A DNA stretch of 64,000 bases from WHSW01 sp963767475 (GCA_963767475.1 CAVYEI010000002.1:434001-498000), one strand, 5' to 3'; shown: positions 42,691 through 52,021, numbered from the stretch's first letter. A program made the numbers and translations. The notes: a model not told the origin generated them from the letters alone.

Positions 42691-43698
42691 TCAGTCGACG
42701 TAAAGCTCCAGGAGTGCGCTGCCGCGCGCGGTTCGTTCGACGACCACGTTTCGCCCGCGGCGAACCCGCAAGATCAGCCCGGCGGACTCGAGCGCGCCGA
42801 GCTGATAGCTGGCGGCGCCTGGGGTGGCGAAGATCGCTTCGGCGATGTCGCCTGCGGTCGCAGACCGGTCGAGACGCATAAGGATCCGCGCCCGCTGGAC
42901 ACCCAGCAAGGCTTCGAGCGAGCCCGGCGCCAGCCGCTCCTCGTCAAACGCTCGCCATGCGCCGGGGAGGGGGTAGGCCAGCTGGGTCAGCGTATTCGAG
43001 TTGTCATCGCTGACCGTGCAGACATCCTCGACCACCAGCGGCGTCACGAGGAACTCGGTTGCGACGTGCAGGCGCTCCAGCCTTGACACCCGCATTCTCG
43101 GTCGCCATTCGTCGCCGACGATCGAGCTGCGCGGATGAAGCGCATCCACGCACTGCGCGACCGCTCCCAACGCGACGGCGACTCCGACACGCTCAACCTC
43201 ACGCTCCAGGAGATCCTGTGAGCGCTGCCATATCGGCTCGATCGCCGACCAGGCGCGTCGCATGGCTTCGGCGTAGTCGCGCAGCCAGCGGCCTGGGTGG
43301 CGGAGCACCGGAAGCCATGATTCGAGCGGGCGATCGCCCCAGCCCTCCTCAACGTCGGCAACGAATGCGTCGACCTCGGCATAGGCGACCGCTTCAAGCT
43401 CATCCTCCAGTGTTGAGAGGCCGGGTGTGCAACTCCCCGAGAGCCGGTTGGGCCAAGTGGTTGTGCCCGGGTCGGCAAGAGGGGCGAGCGTGGCGTAGTC
43501 ACGCTCGCGCATTCGTGCCCTGACCGCGCTCTTCCATCCCGAGGGTCCTGCGCCCGCCGCCTCTTCCCTTCCCGCGACCGCTGCCAGAGCGAACATAAAC
43601 ACGGTCGGAAGCGGCGAGATGTTGACTCGAACAGTTGCCGCGTCGAGCTCGTTCAGCGGGACGTACTCGCGGGCATTCTCAGCGTCACCCGGTGTCAC
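42691..43698 (-). CDS. HTH regulator, paralogue D (DUF5937-like N-terminus, ArsR-like C-terminus)
   Basis: 335 residues from GTG 43698, overlapping the stop of a ROK tail. N-terminal helical domain (LDAATVRVNISPLPTVFMFA, then MRRAWSAIEPIWQRSQDLLE) and C-terminal winged helix (RARILMRLDRSATAGDIAEA, then ATPGAASYQLGALESAGLIL). Paralogous to copies at 28770 and 35562. The ROK-overlap arrangement is shared with the short copy at 14508, suggesting the ROK kinase was an ancestral partner. Confidence 0.7.
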   Translation of the reverse strand: MTPGDAENAREYVPLNELDAATVRVNISPLPTVFMFALAAVAGREEAAGAGPSGWKSAVRARMRERDYATLAPLADPGTTTWPNRLSGSCTPGLSTLEDELEAVAYAEVDAFVADVEEGWGDRPLESWLPVLRHPGRWLRDYAEAMRRAWSAIEPIWQRSQDLLEREVERVGVAVALGAVAQCVDALHPRSSIVGDEWRPRMRVSRLERLHVATEFLVTPLVVEDVCTVSDDNSNTLTQLAYPLPGAWRAFDEERLAPGSLEALLGVQRARILMRLDRSATAGDIAEAIFATPGAASYQLGALESAGLILRVRRGRNVVVERTARGSALLELYVD

Positions 43699-43988
43699 TC
43701 AAGCCCTCGCGCCACCCAGCCTGTCTCCTCGAGCGCCAGAAGAGCGGCGCCAACCATGCCGGCGGAGGTCCCAAGCTCTGCAGCCTTGACCGAGGCCCGA
43801 GCGAGCGGCCCAAGCGCACGCTCGCTCTCCGTCGAGGTGGTGTGAGGCCAAAGCCAGGAGATCTGGTCGATGCTCGCTAACCTGGCCCGATCCGAGGTCT
43901 GGACGGCGCCTTGCCTTGGAAAGAGGTAAGCGACTACGTGGCCGTCTTCGGCCACGGCATTGGTCGGTTCCGCGCCCTGATAAGTCAT
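43695..43988 (-). pseudogene. ROK-family kinase C-terminal remnant
   Basis: Only the last part is ROK-like: ERALGPLARASVKAAELGTS, then AGMVGAALLALEETG, the conserved C-terminal helix of ROK glucokinases. The sequence before it (from about 43850 upwards) shows no ATP-binding DxGxT or zinc motif. It overlaps the HTH paralogue D start (GAGTGACACC). Probably a decayed operon partner of that regulator. Confidence 0.5.
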
Positions 43989-44013
43989 CGGGAGCTACTT
44001 GGTGAACGCCGCG

Positions 44014-44265
44014 TCATGCGTCCGGGCCTTGGACGCCCCCAAGCGGCCCGGCTAGGCGAATTCCGCGCGGTTTGCCGTCCGGCCCAATCTCCAGAGATAC
44101 GAGCTCACCGAGGCCGAGTTGCAGCCACAGACGGCCACGGACGCGGACGTTCACCCGCCCGCCGTCATCCGTGCGCAAGGACAGCTGCTCGCCGCAGCTG
44201 CGTCCGACTACCGTGGCCTCGATCGTGGTCGTGGCATCGACATCGCCTGGCAACGATCCCGTCAC
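44014..44265 (-). CDS. Small beta-rich protein, unknown function
   Basis: 83 residues from GTG 44265, overlapping the stop of the preceding small frame by four bases. VVGRSCGEQLSLRTDDGGRV, then RLWLQLGLGELVSLEIGPDG suggests a small OB- or TOBE-like beta barrel. No family recognised. It lies downstream of the acetyl-CoA synthetase gene on the same strand. Confidence 0.35.
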   Translation of the reverse strand: MTGSLPGDVDATTTIEATVVGRSCGEQLSLRTDDGGRVNVRVRGRLWLQLGLGELVSLEIGPDGKPRGIRLAGPLGGVQGPDA

Positions 44266-44414
44266 ACGGCCAGCCCCAGCGGCTCGGTAAGCAGGGCCCG
44301 AACCCGGCCGAGGAACTCGGCGCCGTAGGCCGTCTCGGGGCTGTCGTCCGATCCGAGGAGGGACCCCGCCGGCGCTGCATGAGAGACCGGCGCCGGCGGG
44401 GTTTCCTCGGTCAT
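44262..44414 (-). CDS. Small protein downstream of acetyl-CoA synthetase, unknown function
   Basis: 50 residues (MTEETPPAPVSHAAPAGSLL, then EFLGRVRALLTEPLGLAV). Low-complexity Pro/Ala N-terminus and one amphipathic helix. Supported only by its four-base coupling to the next small frame and its strand agreement with acs. Confidence 0.25.
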   Translation of the reverse strand: MTEETPPAPVSHAAPAGSLLGSDDSPETAYGAEFLGRVRALLTEPLGLAV

Positions 44415-44560
44415 CGCAGGAGCTGCGACTCCGGCTTGCGCCGGGCTCGACGTCGACGACTCCCCCGAGAGAGGAGAAAGGGGATGGTCCGCCGTCGACG
44501 CCGAGCCCGAGGCAAGCCCTTGTTTCAAGACTCGATCGTGCCCGCCCAAGCCAAGGCCGA

Positions 44561-46582
44561 TCATTCCTGACCCTCGCTCGCCCGCCGCTTGACCACCTCG
44601 TCGAGCTCCTTGACCACGTCGGGATCGCGCAACGTCGTGACGTCGCCCAGCTCGCGGCCCTCGGCGATGTCGCGAAGCAGCCGGCGCATGATCTTCCCCG
44701 AGCGGGTCTTCGGTAGGTCGTCGGCCCAGACGATCCGCTTCGGTCGCGCCAGCTTGCCGATCTTCAGGGCGACGTGCTCGCGCAGCTCGGCGACCATCTC
44801 GTCGTCGCCCGCGAGCTCGCCCTCGAGGGTGACGAAGGCGCAGATCGACTGGCCGGTGTCCTCGTCGGCTTGGCCGATCACCGCCGCCTCGGCGACCTTC
44901 GGGTGGCTGACGATCGCCGATTCGACCTCCGCGGTCGAGAGCCGGTGACCGGAGACGTTGATCACGTCGTCGACGCGGCCGATCACCCAGAAGTAGTCGT
45001 CGGGGTCCTTGCGGGCGGCGTCGCCGACGAAGTACGTCTGCTTGCCGAACTTCGAGAAGTAGGTCTCGACGTAGCGCTCGTCCTCCTTGTAGAGCGTGCG
45101 CAACATCGCCGGCCACGGGCGGCGCAATGCGAGCAGTCCCTGCTCGTCCGAGACCTCGTTGCCTTGCTCGTCGAGCACCGCCGCCTCGATCCCCGGCAGC
45201 GGCGTGCCGGCCGAGCCGGGCTTCGCGGCCTGGGCGCCGGGAAGCGTCGTGATCATGATCTGCCCCGTCTCGGTCTGCCACCAGGTGTCGACAACCGGGC
45301 AACGCCCGCCGCCGATCACCTTCCAGTACCAAAGCCAGGCCTTCGGGTTGATCGGCTCGCCAACGGTGCCCAGCAGGCGCAGCGAGGAGAGATCGTGCTG
45401 GTTGGGGTACCTCGCGCCCCACTTCATGCAGGCGCGGATCGCGGTCGGGGCGGTGTAGAAGATCGTCACGCCGTAGCGCTCGATCAGCTCCCACCAGATG
45501 TCCTTGTCGGGATAGTCGGGCCCGCCCTCCCACATCACCGATGTGGCGCCGTTGAGCAGCGGGCCATAGACGATGTAGGAGTGCCCGGTGACCCAGCCGA
45601 CGTCGGCGCCGCACCAGTAGACGTCCTGATCGGGCTTCAGGTCGAAGACCAGCTTGTGGGTCGCCGCGACCCCGGTCAGATACCCCCCGGTCGTGTGCAG
45701 GATGCCCTTCGGCTTGGCCGTCGAGCCGGAGGTGTAGAGGATGAAGAGCGGGTGCTCCGCGTCGAGCTCGGCGGCGGGGCACTCGGCCTCGGCGGCCTCG
45801 ATCGCCTCGTCGTAGTAGAGGTCGCGGCCCTCGGTCATCGCCACCTCGGCGCCGGTGTTGCGGACCACGATCACGGTCTCGATCGACGGCACCTCGCCGA
45901 GGAACGCGTCGACGGCCGGCTTGATCTCAGCCGCCTTGCCCTTGCGCCGGGCCGCGTCGACGGTGATCAGCGCCTTGGCCTCGGAGAACTGCATCCGATC
46001 CTTGACCGCGTCCGGCGAGAAGCCACCGAAGACGACGTTGTGCGGCGCGCCGATGCGCGCGCAGGCGAGCATCGCGACGGCGACCTCGGGGATCATCGGC
46101 AGGAAGATTCCAACGACGTCGCCGGCCTCGACGCCGCGCTCCTTGAGCACGTTCGCGAGCCGCTGCGTGTCGCGAAGCAGGTCGGCGTAGGTGACGTCGC
46201 GCTCCTCGCCCTCCTCGCCGCGCCAGTGAAACGCCACCCGGTCTCCGAGGCCGGCCTCGACGTGGCGGTCGAGGCAGTTGTGCGAGGCGTTGAGCCTGCC
46301 GTCGGAGAACCACTTGAAGAACGGCGGGTCGGACTCGTCGAGCCCCTCGGTGGGCTCGGTGAACCACTCGAGGTCGCCCGCGAGCTTCAGCCACCAGGCA
46401 TCGGGATCTGCCTTCGCCTGTTCATGGAGCGAGAGGTCCGTGACCAGCGCGGCCGCGCCGAAGTCCTCGGGCGGCTCGAAGATCTCCTGCTCGAGCAATG
46501 TTGTAAGACCGTTGACGGCCTGCGATTGGTCATGGCCAAGCTCCATCAGCACTTCGATCCCGGCTGTATCCCCCGGAGACAC
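44561..46582 (-). CDS. acs: Acetyl-CoA synthetase
   Basis: 673 residues; ATG 46546 (MELGHDQSQ) is an alternative start. ANL-superfamily motifs are complete: the P-loop YTSGSTAKPKG, the acetate-pocket segment with VDTWWQTETGQ, and the adenylation Lys in KTRSGKIMRRLLRD near the C-terminus, the usual target of reversible acetylation. It converts acetate, ATP and CoA to acetyl-CoA in the cytoplasm. It stands alone, downstream of the IclR gene of the hut locus but separated from it by 49 bases on the same strand. Confidence 0.95.
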   Translation of the reverse strand: MSPGDTAGIEVLMELGHDQSQAVNGLTTLLEQEIFEPPEDFGAAALVTDLSLHEQAKADPDAWWLKLAGDLEWFTEPTEGLDESDPPFFKWFSDGRLNASHNCLDRHVEAGLGDRVAFHWRGEEGEERDVTYADLLRDTQRLANVLKERGVEAGDVVGIFLPMIPEVAVAMLACARIGAPHNVVFGGFSPDAVKDRMQFSEAKALITVDAARRKGKAAEIKPAVDAFLGEVPSIETVIVVRNTGAEVAMTEGRDLYYDEAIEAAEAECPAAELDAEHPLFILYTSGSTAKPKGILHTTGGYLTGVAATHKLVFDLKPDQDVYWCGADVGWVTGHSYIVYGPLLNGATSVMWEGGPDYPDKDIWWELIERYGVTIFYTAPTAIRACMKWGARYPNQHDLSSLRLLGTVGEPINPKAWLWYWKVIGGGRCPVVDTWWQTETGQIMITTLPGAQAAKPGSAGTPLPGIEAAVLDEQGNEVSDEQGLLALRRPWPAMLRTLYKEDERYVETYFSKFGKQTYFVGDAARKDPDDYFWVIGRVDDVINVSGHRLSTAEVESAIVSHPKVAEAAVIGQADEDTGQSICAFVTLEGELAGDDEMVAELREHVALKIGKLARPKRIVWADDLPKTRSGKIMRRLLRDIAEGRELGDVTTLRDPDVVKELDEVVKRRASEGQE

Positions 46583-46631
46583 GATGCCTCCGCCCGAGAA
46601 TGCGACGGCTTCGCCACGATGCCACTACTTG

Positions 46632-47531
46632 TCATGGGTGGATCGCTCGCAAACCTTGCGGCCTCGGCAACTCAAGAGATTGCCGCTGACAGCGCGGCGG
46701 TTCGATAGTCGACCCGGATCGGTCATGGCTGGACCCCGAGGCGGTAGTGGGGGAATGCGATCGGCTCACGTCGAAGCCCAGGGCGGTTGAGATCTCGCCT
46801 GCGGTCGTGACCACTCGATCGATCAGCTCTCGTCGCCTCGCGTCGTGAAGACGGTCAGCAGCCGCGGCAACGCCGACGGCTGCCAGCGGCACGCGTTCGT
46901 GCGAGAACACGGTCGTTGCCACGCAGGTCACTCCGGGCGTGGTGAGTCCCTCGTCGACCGCATATCCGCGATGGCGGCTTTCGACCAGCGCTCGCTCCAA
47001 CTCGCCGAGAAGCCGAGGGCCACGCCGGGTGCGCCGCACGAGCTGTTGATCCAGCGGAAAGAGGGCTTCGAGATGCGTTCGCGGCAAATGCATGAGAATC
47101 GCCCGACCGACCGCCGTTAAGTGAGCTGGCAGTCGCAGCCCGACCTGGCTGATCAACCGCAGAGGGGCTGACGGTGTTTCTTCCTTTGCGAGATAGAGAA
47201 CCTCGTTGCCCTGAAGGATCGCCAGGTGGGAGGTCACGCCACATGCGAGCGAAAGGTCCCGTAGATACGGCCGCCCCAGCCAGGTCAGGGGCTCCCGTCG
47301 CAGGTAGGCGGTCCCGAGCGAAAACACTTCCGGCCCGAGCCCCCATGCATGCTGGTCGGGGTAGTAGGTAACAAAATCCCGCTCGAGCATTACTTTGAGC
47401 AGCTGATAGGTGCTGGATCTCGGCAGACCGCAGCTCCGAGCAATCACCGTGGCCGGCACGGGGCGCAGCCGCCCCGACAGGAACCGCAGGACGGTCATGA
47501 CCCGGTCAGCGGAGCGGGCGCCTTCACCCAT
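46632..47531 (-). CDS. IclR-family transcriptional regulator
   Basis: 299 residues. N-terminal winged HTH (RSADRVMTVLRFLSGRLRPV, then ATVIARSCGLPRSSTYQLLK) and the IclR effector domain (LLGELERALVESRHRGYAVD, then GVTCVATTVFSHE). The last 45 residues are low-complexity. Its start overlaps the end of the TrkA-like gene by eight bases, making it the last gene of the gdh-hutU run. It may be a second regulator of histidine use or act on acs next door. Confidence 0.85.
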   Translation of the reverse strand: MGEGARSADRVMTVLRFLSGRLRPVPATVIARSCGLPRSSTYQLLKVMLERDFVTYYPDQHAWGLGPEVFSLGTAYLRREPLTWLGRPYLRDLSLACGVTSHLAILQGNEVLYLAKEETPSAPLRLISQVGLRLPAHLTAVGRAILMHLPRTHLEALFPLDQQLVRRTRRGPRLLGELERALVESRHRGYAVDEGLTTPGVTCVATTVFSHERVPLAAVGVAAAADRLHDARRRELIDRVVTTAGEISTALGFDVSRSHSPTTASGSSHDRSGSTIEPPRCQRQSLELPRPQGLRAIHP

Positions 47532-49107
47532 TTGATGCCACCCTTCCCACTTGGCGCGAACCGCCGCCTCGTGCTGGCGACTGCGGCGCGATAGCCACTA
47601 GTCGTCCAGCCGGGTCGAAACTCACGCGCACGCGTCGACCCGGGGCGAGCTCGGGCGCCAAGGCCTCGTCGACGCGGAGGGTCGCGGTGCGCCCACCGTC
47701 GGTCTTTGTGCAGATCAGCTGACCTTGAACACGCGAAACCACGACGCCGGCCTCGGTCTCCGTCGGAGGAAACGGAACGACGTTGCCGCGTTCGTCTAGC
47801 ACGTGGTCGCGGCCATTGCTGACGAACGCGGCGGCGACCGACTGCCCGAGGGCCACGGCCGAGAGGTGGACCGCCGCCAATCTGAGCACATCCCGGGCGG
47901 CGCCAATGCGAAACAGCGATTGCGTCTCGGCCGTTACATCTCCGTCGCCGGCCCGCAGGACCACGCGTATATCGTCATTCGCCGACAGTCCGGCGACCGC
48001 GACAGAGACGTTGGTCCCATCACTCGAGGTAACTGCGGCTAGCGCTCGCGCGCGACGGATCGACAGACGGCCCAGGAGAAACCGGCTTCCGCCGTGCCCG
48101 ATCACCACCGGGACCCGGCGGTCCCTTGCAACGCGTACATTCGGAGCCCTCGGATCGACCTCGACGGCAACAACGGGCACTCCGAGATCACGAAGCGCCA
48201 GGCAGAGCCGGAGGCCGACCTGGCCAAGGCCGACGACGACGACATGCTCTGACCGGGGGATGGTGAGAGAGCCGACGATGCCGCTTAGTCGCGGCTCGAG
48301 CAGCCGGTTCACCAGGCCGGCCGTGAAGAGCACCGCACACAGGCCCGCGACCAGGATCGCCAAAGAGCTCATCGCCTTAAACCAATCCGGGCCGTCGTCC
48401 ACGAGCTCGTTGGGACCGATCGTGGCGATTGTTTTGACGGCGCCATAGAAGGACTCAACGAAGCTGGCGTCAAGCATGAGGACCGCGATCAGCACATCGA
48501 TGACGAAGACGACGGCTAGGCCGAGGCTCCCGACCACCAGCATGCTCGAGCCGCTGTCGAGGGGGCGTAACTGCGACTGCATCCAGCGGCGAAGCCGCGC
48601 ACGACGCGAACGCCCGCGCTCTCGGCGGAGAGTCTCCACGGTCGGGCCGGCGACACCATCCTCGACGGTGATCTGGCGCCCGGCGGCGTCGACCGTCATC
48701 AGGCAAGAGCCCGGCTTGAGGCAGGCAGCCACAAGGCTCGGGGCTGCGGCATCCGCCATCGAGATGACCCGGCAGTCCGGCACGGCCCGGGCCAGCTGTG
48801 ACGCGACTGTCCGCCCGAACATCGTCACGATCAAGCGCAGTCCCGGCCGCAAATGCTCGACGAGCAGGGCCATTCGAAGGGCCTCGATGTCGTCACGGGA
48901 AACGAGGATCACCGCACGAAAGTCCGAACGCACGGCCGTTCGCAATTCGCGGTCCGTCGGCGCACGCAGCCTGAGGACCTCGGCTCCAGCGGTCCCGAGG
49001 GTGGCTTCCAGCGCCTGCGCCAGGTCGCCTCTTCCGACCACGAGGATCGGGCGGTCGTCGTCCTCGGCGTCCTGCCAGTCGCCGGCGGCCGCCGCCGGCC
49101 GGTCCAT
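47524..49107 (-). CDS. TrkA/RCK-domain membrane protein with atypical pore
   Basis: 527 residues from ATG 49107 (GTG 49140 overlaps the upstream gene). An N-terminal RCK-like Rossmann domain is at about 18-135 (ILVVGRGDLAQALEATLG). Two membrane helices at about 188-212 and 246-268 flank a pore-like loop. A second RCK domain is at 287-430 (HVVVVGLGQVGLRLCLAL). The loop reads KTIATIGPNE where K+ channels have TxGYGD, so selectivity is doubtful. The protein sits inside the hut operon, which is unusual. Confidence 0.7.
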   Translation of the reverse strand: MDRPAAAAGDWQDAEDDDRPILVVGRGDLAQALEATLGTAGAEVLRLRAPTDRELRTAVRSDFRAVILVSRDDIEALRMALLVEHLRPGLRLIVTMFGRTVASQLARAVPDCRVISMADAAAPSLVAACLKPGSCLMTVDAAGRQITVEDGVAGPTVETLRRERGRSRRARLRRWMQSQLRPLDSGSSMLVVGSLGLAVVFVIDVLIAVLMLDASFVESFYGAVKTIATIGPNELVDDGPDWFKAMSSLAILVAGLCAVLFTAGLVNRLLEPRLSGIVGSLTIPRSEHVVVVGLGQVGLRLCLALRDLGVPVVAVEVDPRAPNVRVARDRRVPVVIGHGGSRFLLGRLSIRRARALAAVTSSDGTNVSVAVAGLSANDDIRVVLRAGDGDVTAETQSLFRIGAARDVLRLAAVHLSAVALGQSVAAAFVSNGRDHVLDERGNVVPFPPTETEAGVVVSRVQGQLICTKTDGGRTATLRVDEALAPELAPGRRVRVSFDPAGRLVAIAPQSPARGGGSRQVGRVASNG

Positions 49108-49121
49108 GGAATCTGTGTCCG

Positions 49122-50381
49122 CTAGGCCCGAAACCGCCACGCCGCGTCCTCCCGGACGTAATGGGGGCTGCCGTCGACGAACGCCGCTACGACAGGGCTG
49201 CGGCCGATCAGACTCGCCGTGCTCTCCAGAGGACCATCCAGAACTGTCAGGTCGGCTCGCTTCCCGGCTTCGATGCTGCCGCGCACCCGCGATTGCCCCA
49301 GAACCCACGCACCGTTGAGCGTGGCGGCCGCCAGCGCCTGCTTTGGACTCCATCCGTACCGGTGGATCGCGAGAGCGACCGCCAAGGGCATCGTCGCGAT
49401 CGAGGGTTGATCGGGCGCGAAGTCAGTGGCCACCGCGGCGATTGCGGCCGAGCCGGCCAGCAGGCGCCCCATCGACTCGCCAACCGTATCGGCGCGAAAT
49501 AGCTCGCTTCCAGGCGCGAGCACGGCTGCGCAATCGTTTTCGGCGAGCCGCTGGAGATCGCCGCATCCGATGAAAGCTGCGCCGTCGATGGCTCGCGCCC
49601 CGGCGGTCAGCGCGGTGGGTATCGCGCGGGAGTTTGCAGCCCGGCAGCGCAGACGCAGCCCGAGATCAGTCGCCAGTCGGCCCAAACGGTCAGCCTGGAA
49701 GCTCGCGATCGGCGACGCCAGATCGAGTTCGACGGCGTTGACTTGCGGCGACACGTTCCGCAGCACGGCGGCAACGTGCTGAGCCCAGGAGCCCGAGGTC
49801 GCGGGCTCCGATACGACATCGCTCAACACGGCCGTTGCAACAGCGGTGATCGGCGGACCGCTTCCGCTGGGTGCAACGGTCGCGCCCGGCGATGAATCGG
49901 GCCCGGCCCATTCCCCGAGTTGGCCAGCGAGGGCCGTGGTACCGGACCTGAGCATTTGCTCGAGCACGCGGCGGGCAGACCTGGACACGGCGGGCACCGG
50001 GCGACCGGTCGTCGGGGCGCCGGCAGCCGAGGCGGGTTGCCCGTTGGCCGACCCCCGCACACTCCAGGCCGACAGTGGGATACGAGTACGAGGATCGACG
50101 AATCCGGGGATGACCGTGCAACCGCTCGCATCCATCCGCAACTCGGCTTCTGGAGTCGGCTCGAGCGCCGAGATCATCGTCGAGGCGATGCTGATCGATG
50201 ATGGCGTCAGTCGCTGTCGGTCAGCCTCGTCGAGACGCACGTAAGGCCGGCCGGGCTGGTCTGGAAGCAGGACCGCCGCGGCGCGATTGATCCAGACGCT
50301 CCGAGCCCCAGCAAGCTGCGAAGTATCGAACCGCTGCGACCGAGATTTCGATCTCGCCGCCCGAGCCTCGAAGCCGTTCAT
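49122..50381 (-). CDS. HutI-like amidohydrolase-fold protein lacking metal ligands
   Basis: 419 residues. It aligns along its length with imidazolonepropionases: VIPGFVDPRTRIPLSAW corresponds to IPGFVDSHTHLLFAGD in the HutI at 60.5 kb, and SIATMPLAVALAIHRYGWSP to its TTSMPFVIALAV region. The metal-binding HxH is RTR (about residues 98-100). The later His positions (LRVHGNQ and VDHCTYL in HutI) are LRLRCRA and IDGAAFI here. It therefore cannot be a normal metal-dependent amidohydrolase and is probably a pseudoenzyme or binding/regulatory subunit. Coupled by four bases to hutU upstream. Confidence 0.65.
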   Translation of the reverse strand: MNGFEARAARSKSRSQRFDTSQLAGARSVWINRAAAVLLPDQPGRPYVRLDEADRQRLTPSSISIASTMISALEPTPEAELRMDASGCTVIPGFVDPRTRIPLSAWSVRGSANGQPASAAGAPTTGRPVPAVSRSARRVLEQMLRSGTTALAGQLGEWAGPDSSPGATVAPSGSGPPITAVATAVLSDVVSEPATSGSWAQHVAAVLRNVSPQVNAVELDLASPIASFQADRLGRLATDLGLRLRCRAANSRAIPTALTAGARAIDGAAFIGCGDLQRLAENDCAAVLAPGSELFRADTVGESMGRLLAGSAAIAAVATDFAPDQPSIATMPLAVALAIHRYGWSPKQALAAATLNGAWVLGQSRVRGSIEAGKRADLTVLDGPLESTASLIGRSPVVAAFVDGSPHYVREDAAWRFRA

Positions 50382-52021
50382 CCGACCAGGGATGTACTGG
50401 CCATTGGGATTCGAACCCCATGGCGGTCCGCGGCCTCGACGGCCTCGCTATAGCCGGCGTCCGCGTGGCGCAGGATCCCGGTCAAGGGATCGGCAGCAAG
50501 GGTGCGCTCGATCCGATCCCCGGCCTCCCGAGTCCCGTCGGCGACGATCACCTGGCCGGCGTGAAGGGACTTGCCCATACCGACGCCCCCTCCATGGTGG
50601 AAAGAGACCCAACTCGCCCCGCAGGCGGTATTAACCAAGGCATTGAGTATCGGCCAATCCGCGATGGCGTCGGAGCCGTCTCGCATGGCCTCGGTCTCAC
50701 GCTCCGGCGATGCCACCGAACCAGCGTCGAGGTGATCTCGTCCGATCACGATCGGGCCGCGCAACTCGCCGCTCGCGACCATCTCGTTGAACCGCATCCC
50801 GGCCAAATGCCGCTCGCCATAGCCGAGCCAGCAGATGCGAGCGGGGAGGCCTTGGAAGCTGACCGTCTCGCGGGCCTTGCGGATCCAGTCGACGATGTGC
50901 TCTTGGTCGGCGAAGAGCTTCAGAAGGGCCTCGTCGGTGCGATAGATGTCCTGTGGGTCGCCCGAAAGTGCCACCCAGCGAAATGGGCCCTTGCCCTCGC
51001 AGAAGAGTGGGCGGATGTATGCCGGGACAAAGCCCGGATACTCGAACGCCTCCCCGTCTCCGTGGTCGGCCGCCAGTCCTCGCAATGCGTTGCCGTAGTC
51101 GAACGCCTGAGCGCCATTGCGGCCCAGCTCCCGAATCGCGGCGACGTGACCAAGGACGCTCTCCCCCACTTGCCGCAGGTACTCGTCCGGGTCCCGCTCC
51201 CGGAGTGCGGCTCCCTGCTCGGGCGTCAGCCCGGCCGGGAGGTATCCGTTAAGCGGATCGTGGGCGCTGGTCTGGTCGGTGACAACGTCGACCTCGACCC
51301 CGCGCCGTAGCAACTCGGGGAGGACATCCGCGGCATTTCCGAGGAGCCCGATCGACAGTGGCCGCCCGGCGCGGCGAGCCGCCTCGAGCCGGGCGAGGGC
51401 GTCATCAAGGCTGACAGCGCGTTCGTCGAGGTACCCAGTCTTGATCCTGCGCTCGATCCGCTGCACGTCGACCTCGATGCAGAGCGCCGTGCCGCCGCAG
51501 AGGGTCACCGCCAACGGCTGCGCTCCGCCCATGCCTCCGAGGCCGGCCGTGACGACGGTGCGGCCGGTCAGGTCGCCGCCGAAGTGCTGGCGGGCGATCG
51601 CCGCGAACGTCTCGTAGGTCCCCTGCAGAATTCCCTGACTCCCGATGTAGATCCAGGACCCTGCTGTCATCTGCCCGTACATCGTCAGGCCGGCCGCGTC
51701 GAGCTCACGGAAGCTGTCCCACGTCGCCCAGGCGGGCACCAGATTCGAATTGGCGATCAGCACCCGCGGTGCCCCTTCGTGGGTCGCCACCACCCCGACC
51801 GGCTTCCCGGACTGAACCAGCAGCGTTTCTTCGTTCCCGAGTCGCTGGAGTTCGGCAACGATCGCCTGATAGCACTCCTTATTCCGGGCAGCCTTCCCGA
51901 TGCCGCCGTAAACGACCAGCCGGTCGGGATCCTCGGCGACGTCCGGATGCAGGTTGTTCTCGAGCATCCGCAGGGCGGCCTCTTGTACCCAGCCCTTGCA
52001 GCGCAGACCCGAAGCCGTCAT
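50378..52021 (-). CDS. hutU: Urocanate hydratase
   Basis: 547 residues, normal length. NAD-binding GLGGMGGAQ at about 160-168 and RLVVYGGIGKAARN near 34-47. The catalytic region has RICWLGYGERHLAGMRFNEM, including the conserved Cys, and WVSFHHGGGVGMGKSLHAGQ is the family signature. It converts urocanate to 4-imidazolone-5-propionate using tightly bound NAD+. Its start overlaps the ABC ATPase stop by four bases, and its stop overlaps the HutI-like gene. Confidence 0.96.
   Translation of the reverse strand: MTASGLRCKGWVQEAALRMLENNLHPDVAEDPDRLVVYGGIGKAARNKECYQAIVAELQRLGNEETLLVQSGKPVGVVATHEGAPRVLIANSNLVPAWATWDSFRELDAAGLTMYGQMTAGSWIYIGSQGILQGTYETFAAIARQHFGGDLTGRTVVTAGLGGMGGAQPLAVTLCGGTALCIEVDVQRIERRIKTGYLDERAVSLDDALARLEAARRAGRPLSIGLLGNAADVLPELLRRGVEVDVVTDQTSAHDPLNGYLPAGLTPEQGAALRERDPDEYLRQVGESVLGHVAAIRELGRNGAQAFDYGNALRGLAADHGDGEAFEYPGFVPAYIRPLFCEGKGPFRWVALSGDPQDIYRTDEALLKLFADQEHIVDWIRKARETVSFQGLPARICWLGYGERHLAGMRFNEMVASGELRGPIVIGRDHLDAGSVASPERETEAMRDGSDAIADWPILNALVNTACGASWVSFHHGGGVGMGKSLHAGQVIVADGTREAGDRIERTLAADPLTGILRHADAGYSEAVEAADRHGVRIPMASTSLVG

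Noticed and set aside
44774..46708. 644-codon plus-strand frame opposite acs
   Set aside because: It is the antisense frame of the acetyl-CoA synthetase gene, a common effect in GC-rich DNA. The acs frame has complete motifs.
50395..50425. tRNA T-arm-like sequence GGGGTTCGAATCCC on the minus strand
   Set aside because: It lies in the hutU coding region near its C-terminus, encoding HGVRIPMAS, and no acceptor, D or anticodon arms surround it.
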